A stretch of 11,065 nt of DNA from Deltaproteobacteria bacterium RIFCSPHIGHO2_12_FULL_43_9 (GTDB taxonomy: Bacteria; Bdellovibrionota; O2-12-FULL-43-9), in contig MGRR01000002.1 in the NCBI GenBank assembly GCA_001798265.1, positions 2,249 through 13,313 of the forward strand, given 5' to 3'. A program made the position numbers and the translations under genes. Positions 7,017 to 11,065 of this stretch are shown here, in pieces. Numbering within the stretch: the first letter of the stretch is position 1; each line of letters opens with the position of its first letter. Below the pieces are notes generated by a model that worked only from the letters and a program-made list of their open reading frames with translations, made no database searches and was not told the origin of the DNA.

Positions 7017-8174
7017 CAACGTTTTTCCATTGGTAACGAGAAGCTCTCCAGCGCTAAAGAAAAGCTCATGCCCTAGCACATTGACGACACCCCCATCCAT
7101 CGAAAGTTCAGCGGTAATCGCACCTGAGGTCTCCCCCGTAACGGTAACTCCCTTCCCAACCGCGGTAAGGAGTTGGGGGATTAATTCGACATAGCCCGAG
7201 GTTTCATTGTCGACAAGAATTTTCAATGGAACCCTGGACAAGGCGCGCAATTCAGGTCTGAGAGAGAGGGTCTGCTCAAAGCTAGACCTCCCACCTAGTT
7301 TCTTACTCGCAACCAATCTAAATTCGTCCCCATGGAACAAAGCGACATAACGAACATCGTTCGCGATAGAAGAATCCACATAGGGTTTATACTCCACGAG
7401 GTCCACACTCTGGGTATCAACCTTTCTTATCAATTGCGCTACTATATACATAACCGAGGATAGATCGGCTGCCTTCACACCCTTCAAATCCAATACAATG
7501 TTCTTCACGTCATCACTCTTTATCTCAAATTGGAATCTCTTCATCTCCCTGGTGATATTCGACTCCCAAATTGACCTCCTGTCTTTGTTTAGAAGATGTC
7601 TTACAGATATTGTCGCGATCCCATTTTCGGTTTTAACTGTAAATGGCTCGTCTGACAGCAAGTTATGCATGTTGATAAGACGCAGGGATTTGTCACCCAG
7701 TTCCTGTTTCGGAAGCGGCATCTGCCGGATAACCAATCCAATCTCCCCATTGTAAAAATTATTGGTAAGCCTTAAAATTTCCTCCCTGAACATTTTTTTG
7801 AAGCTGGCTATTAAATCCTCATCGGAGAGGTTGGGGTTCCGGTTTACTATGGGACATAGTGCGTGGGGCGCGTTGTGGAGTGCTTTTATTCCCTCCATCT
7901 TACTTATTTCCTCAATATAATAACAATACGTAATTTTAAAGAGCTGTGACAACCGTGGTTCCAAATTACCATCATCATCTATTGCAAGCACAGGAATGTT
8001 CAACAGTGATTCCGCGCGCTCACGTAAGTCAGAACGCTGCCAATAATCGGTTACAATATCGTTAACGGCTTTAGTATCGTCATCAATTTGCTCGCCAAAA
8101 ACATTTGGCATCGCAACGACGAGCAGAAACAATGCTACTAGTAACGCGCAATATTTCCTGTTTAATGCATTCAT
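6966..8174 (-). CDS. Secreted S41 peptidase-like protein, probably catalytically inactive
   Basis: With the ATG at 8174 the product has 402 residues and a signal peptide (1-27, ending NVFG). A longer frame to 8270 exists but would overlap the upstream gene and bury the signal peptide. Residues 184-250 follow the S41 (C-terminal processing protease) core: NGIATISVRHL, then KNIVLDLKG at 225-232 in place of the family's IlDLRgNpGG. Residues 316-353 (PLKILVDNETSGYVEL...GVTVTGETSGA) match the catalytic strand-helix-strand, and LLVTNGKTLRP near 378-388 matches the conserved end of the domain. The position of the catalytic Ser is Gly327 (Ser326 is adjacent) and the catalytic Lys position is Ala352, so activity is doubtful. 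The N-terminal region (30-180) shows no recognisable PDZ. Only one base separates its ATG from the upstream stop. The substrate or role is unknown. Confidence 0.7.
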   Translation of the reverse strand: MNALNRKYCALLVALFLLVVAMPNVFGEQIDDDTKAVNDIVTDYWQRSDLRERAESLLNIPVLAIDDDGNLEPRLSQLFKITYCYYIEEISKMEGIKALHNAPHALCPIVNRNPNLSDEDLIASFKKMFREEILRLTNNFYNGEIGLVIRQMPLPKQELGDKSLRLINMHNLLSDEPFTVKTENGIATISVRHLLNKDRRSIWESNITREMKRFQFEIKSDDVKNIVLDLKGVKAADLSSVMYIVAQLIRKVDTQSVDLVEYKPYVDSSIANDVRYVALFHGDEFRLVASKKLGGRSSFEQTLSLRPELRALSRVPLKILVDNETSGYVELIPQLLTAVGKGVTVTGETSGAITAELSMDGGVVNVLGHELFFSAGELLVTNGKTLRPYKFQKFEGVRGAKK

Positions 8175-8175
8175 A

Positions 8176-10677
8176 CTACTTGCTCTCCTTATCCGGAACG
8201 AATGATTTGTTTTCTTTACTCTCATAAACATAAACATATCCAACCATAAGCTTTCCATCCTTAACGACAAACATTACGGGTTTAACAACCTTCAATGGAT
8301 CAATCTCTTCGATGATCCTGCCAAAAATACCTTTAGGCGGTTCCACAAGATGTGACATCAAGGCTGAAGGCCTGGCTTCTATGCTCAAAGTATCCCCCTG
8401 CTTTGATTCACTGCTGGTAACATAAAGCACCCTGTGGCGGGGTATGAGGTGTCTCGGTTTTTCCAGTTGAAAAACATACGGGCGTCCATCAAGGGGCAAA
8501 AAGGCCGGATCCCCGCCTGGTGATAAATGTGTTTCTATTATTTTCACAATGCCATCCCTTACCATGCCGTCTGGCAGAAGTGGAGAGGTTCCCCACACTT
8601 CGGGTTCTCCATCAACGCCGCGCGGAACTACAGGGGTGAGTCTTCCATTGGGGGTAATCTGTGAAACAACAGGAATCCCATATTGAATATCAGCATTTTT
8701 AATAATATTTCCTACGTTTACCTTTTTACCCCCAACCAGTGTTACGCGGTCACTGCCACCCTGGCGTGGACCACCACCAGGTAACATATATAAATATTCC
8801 TGCCCTAGTTCTGGGGCCATGCCATTGAGTATCAAATTCATTATATCAATATCGAGCTCCACCAGGGCATCAAGACCATAATCGCGCATTGTAGAGAGGG
8901 CATCCCTGTCACGCGCCGATTTTGGCACCGGTTTATCAAAGAGCTCCCTCTTATGAAATCTCAGACGACCAATTCTGTTTCTGGCATACGCCCTTAGATT
9001 TTCAGGAATGTTCATTAGGGCAGTTTTAACCGCCTCGTCACTGGAATTCACAAGACGCCAGGAGAGATCTTTGATAAATTGTTTGTAATAAGCCCCAAAC
9101 AATAATCGCTGATACATAGAATCATACTTTTCATATAGATCCCTTCTTTTTTGATCACTCTCAAGATTCCTGAACATATTTATTAATGCCTCTTCTCCCT
9201 CTGAAGTCATTATGCTGAGGGTAAAATGGTCGAACTGCGGTAGGTCGCCAATTTCTTTTTCGGCCAGATCTACAATCTGCTCGGTATAAAATCTCATCTC
9301 TCCATCCGAGAAGGTATGAGGTTTGTTGGTCTGATCAGGTGCTCTGGCGAGTCTTGATACCTCCTTTGAGTTATCAGCCGAGAACATTCTGAATCCGGTT
9401 ACCAAACCTGCCCCCTCCGGGCTCGCCAAATACCGGTTTATCTCCTCGATGGTCCCATGCTGTTGTATCAATTGAGCCGATAATTGCTGCAATTGTTCTG
9501 CGTCACATCTGCTAAATGAAACGGCGCCACTTAACTTCACTGTTTCTGGCGTAATAATCTCCGGATATTTAGGCGTTATTCCTATGAATGGCACACCCAA
9601 AAGCTGGGGATCAAACTGAAATGGAATACACCACGACTGAAGGCGTAATATGTCTCTCGCCTTGCCTGAAAGTACATTATTCACTTTTTCTGTCAGTCGT
9701 CTCCATACTATATCACCAAGCTTATCAAAACTCTGGCGAATCCCTTCCCTATCTGCTTCGCTTAGATTTTGTAATCGCTGGCACTTAATATCACACACCA
9801 CGTTGCCACTCTCGACAATCTCTATTACTGAATCAGCAGCATACCCTCCATCCCGGAATGGTAATCCAATAGTCACATCCGAAATTCCATAATTCAGCAA
9901 ACGCACATCCTCACTTGAAGAAAGATGCAGGGCCACTTCAGCAAATTTCTTTTGTTTCAAGTCGGGTGCCGACCCAGAGGGTGTATAGAGAGGTATATTC
10001 AAACCATCGATTACAATAAGTGGATTCACAAAGGAAAGCCTCTGTTGATCTATCCGTACCTCTCTTGGCAGATCGGTTTTGTTACCATCAAGATCGGACA
10101 TTACCCAATGAGGGAACCTGGCCTCCCAGGTAATGTTATCCATGTTTATAATGAGCTCCTCACGTTCCAGTACGGGATTTTCAATACTTACAGATATGTA
10201 ATAACCCGGCTTGGAGTCGGAATGCCTCTCACCCAGAGCCTCAACAAGCTTCACGGTAATACCGCTGAAAGACCCTTTAATATCAGGAAAGTAATTCAAG
10301 GCCTTTTTTAACTCGTCTTCGAGAATCGGAATAAATTCCTGAATTAAAGAATTGATAATCACATGATCAGGAAAGTTCGTGTAAAGGCATATTCCCTGGT
10401 CGTATTGGACACCCTGTGAAAGCGTAGCAAGGGTTGAGTCATCAAGCGCCCTTTCCGGAGCCGTCTGAACTGCTTTACTTAAAACAATCCGCATCACATC
10501 CTCGAGCATTTTATTGTAAACAGGATTATCCATATTTATTTGCACTCCATGAGGGGTGGAGGCGCCTCCATTCTTTGCTTTGCTCTTCGCCTTCTTCGGA
10601 TTTTCAGCATGAATATTCGAAATGCTTAATGCAGAGAAGAGCAAGGGGATCAATACTATTAAGGTTATCCTTCTCAT
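8176..10677 (-). CDS. Large secreted protein of unknown family
   Basis: I do not recognise this 833-residue protein. A signal peptide covers about residues 1-24 (MRRITLIVLI..., ending IHA), followed by a Lys/Ala-rich linker (25-36). Residues 45-390 look alpha/beta, with strand-like stretches (ISVSIENPVL, RLSFVNPLIVIDGLNIPL) and amphipathic helices (IRQSFDKLGDIVWRRLTEKVNNVL, 313-336). Residues 390-620 are strongly helical and charged (EKEIGDL, ESDQKRRDLYEKYDSMYQRL). The end (640-820) is again beta-rich, with a Gly/Pro-rich loop near 633-642. Five cysteines are present (97, 295, 299, 350, 391). No transmembrane segment follows the signal peptide. The start is supported by GGAGAGG 7 nt upstream and overlaps the previous stop as ATGA. 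Its stop is one base from the S41-like start, so these genes are probably co-translated and act together in the periplasm or outside the cell. Confidence 0.85.
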   Translation of the reverse strand: MRRITLIVLIPLLFSALSISNIHAENPKKAKSKAKNGGASTPHGVQINMDNPVYNKMLEDVMRIVLSKAVQTAPERALDDSTLATLSQGVQYDQGICLYTNFPDHVIINSLIQEFIPILEDELKKALNYFPDIKGSFSGITVKLVEALGERHSDSKPGYYISVSIENPVLEREELIINMDNITWEARFPHWVMSDLDGNKTDLPREVRIDQQRLSFVNPLIVIDGLNIPLYTPSGSAPDLKQKKFAEVALHLSSSEDVRLLNYGISDVTIGLPFRDGGYAADSVIEIVESGNVVCDIKCQRLQNLSEADREGIRQSFDKLGDIVWRRLTEKVNNVLSGKARDILRLQSWCIPFQFDPQLLGVPFIGITPKYPEIITPETVKLSGAVSFSRCDAEQLQQLSAQLIQQHGTIEEINRYLASPEGAGLVTGFRMFSADNSKEVSRLARAPDQTNKPHTFSDGEMRFYTEQIVDLAEKEIGDLPQFDHFTLSIMTSEGEEALINMFRNLESDQKRRDLYEKYDSMYQRLLFGAYYKQFIKDLSWRLVNSSDEAVKTALMNIPENLRAYARNRIGRLRFHKRELFDKPVPKSARDRDALSTMRDYGLDALVELDIDIMNLILNGMAPELGQEYLYMLPGGGPRQGGSDRVTLVGGKKVNVGNIIKNADIQYGIPVVSQITPNGRLTPVVPRGVDGEPEVWGTSPLLPDGMVRDGIVKIIETHLSPGGDPAFLPLDGRPYVFQLEKPRHLIPRHRVLYVTSSESKQGDTLSIEARPSALMSHLVEPPKGIFGRIIEEIDPLKVVKPVMFVVKDGKLMVGYVYVYESKENKSFVPDKESK
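8185..8190 (-). promoter_or_regulatory. Ribosome binding site for the S41-like gene
   Basis: AAGGAG on the minus strand lies 10 nt before the ATG at 8174, inside the last codons of the upstream gene. It supports this start over the upstream in-frame start at 8270. Confidence 0.75.
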
Positions 10678-11065
10678 TCTGCGCCCTCTCCAATTGCCCC
10701 AGTCAGCCTACGGTCAATGACACCTGAAAGGATGGCGTCCAACTGCCCCAATAAAAAGAAATTAAGCAGCGGCTTATATATATCAACCTCTCCAGACTGA
10801 TTTATATATGTCAGCATGACGCCTTTTTCGGTTGGTGTTAGTCTTGCGGCGAGAGATACGTCAACCAGATCACCGTAAATCAACGATCCTGATGTTACCT
10901 CACTCATATATCCACGGATTGTCACATCAATGCTTTTGGAATCATCAGAATTGGTTACGGATATATGCGGAGCACTCATTACCCGAACAACACTATGATC
11001 ACCAATTGTAAAATCTGTTGGAACCAGCCTGTAGGGGGAGAGCTCCGTAAATAGCGCCCTAATCA
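10674..11065 (-). CDS. C-terminal end of an unrecognised protein (runs off right edge)
   Basis: The frame ending in TGA at 10674-10676 stays open to the window edge (130 codons). An internal Met at 10979 could be mistaken for the start, but it has no ribosome site and the upstream codons read as ordinary protein (ELSPYRLVPTDFTIGDHSVV), so the gene most likely begins outside the window. The visible part has beta-strand-like alternation (VTIRGYMSEVTSGSLIYGDLVDVSLAARL) and a hydrophobic segment, LLNFFLLGQLDAILSGVI, near the end. That segment could be an amphipathic or membrane-associated helix. No family is recognised. Its stop overlaps the start of the 833-residue secreted protein by four bases, which puts them in one operon. 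Confidence 0.65.
   Translation of the reverse strand, partial: IRALFTELSPYRLVPTDFTIGDHSVVRVMSAPHISVTNSDDSKSIDVTIRGYMSEVTSGSLIYGDLVDVSLAARLTPTEKGVMLTYINQSGEVDIYKPLLNFFLLGQLDAILSGVIDRRLTGAIGEGAE

Noticed and set aside
8175..8270. N-terminal extension of the S41-like protein to 8270
   Set aside because: It would overlap the upstream gene by 95 nt and bury a good signal peptide. AAGGAG before the ATG at 8174 explains the start better.
10674..10979. Complete 101-codon gene starting at 10979
   Set aside because: The frame continues open to the window edge with normal-looking protein, and there is no ribosome site before this Met, so it is treated as the end of a longer gene.

Overview
This window looks like chromosomal DNA from a Gram-negative, probably anaerobic or metal/sediment-associated bacterium. 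The case for this is a periplasmic-type multiheme cytochrome c, an outer-membrane beta-barrel-like protein made from an overlapping gene, several Sec signal peptides, a dockerin-bearing secreted protease, and short palindromic repeats of the GTCATTCC / GTCATTGCGAG type. Such repeats are common in Desulfobacterota, Nitrospirota, Schekmanbacteria and similar lineages. The exact taxon cannot be fixed from the sequence. Almost everything is transcribed leftward (minus strand); one small gene points right.

Layout in minus-strand transcription order. (1) Right edge, 11065 to 6966: a tightly coupled operon of at least three genes. It holds the C-terminal end of an unrecognised protein, an 833-residue secreted protein of unknown family (start overlapping the previous stop as ATGA), and a 402-residue secreted protein that resembles an S41 C-terminal-processing peptidase but lacks the catalytic Lys and the usual Ser position. 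(2) 6525-6962, plus strand: a stand-alone PPC/DUF296 protein, whose stop lies 3 nt from the stop of the operon. (3) 6279-2779: a large secreted subtilisin-like (S8) protease with an intact catalytic triad, a probable Ig-like domain, seven FG-GAP/VCBS calcium-binding repeats, a C-terminal type I dockerin and a lone half-dockerin at the N-terminus. (4) 2795-2562: a cluster of small palindromic repeats, one of which supplies the protease's last codons and stop. (5) 2497-1913: a SAM-dependent methyltransferase like bacterial phospholipid N-methyltransferases. (6) 1882-1819: a pair of inverted 26-nt repeat units whose differences are all compensatory. (7) 1699-485 and 501-1: a multiheme cytochrome (nine CXXCH plus one CX4CH and one CX3CH) overlapping the start of a porin-like gene that runs off the left edge. 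This pair is a candidate porin-cytochrome electron conduit.

The proposed joint role of the cytochrome and porin-like protein is an inference from gene overlap and family knowledge. The right-hand operon (two unknown secreted proteins plus a protease-like protein that looks inactive) is the least explained part and the best candidate for something undescribed. No tRNA, rRNA, CRISPR array, transposase or phage gene was seen.
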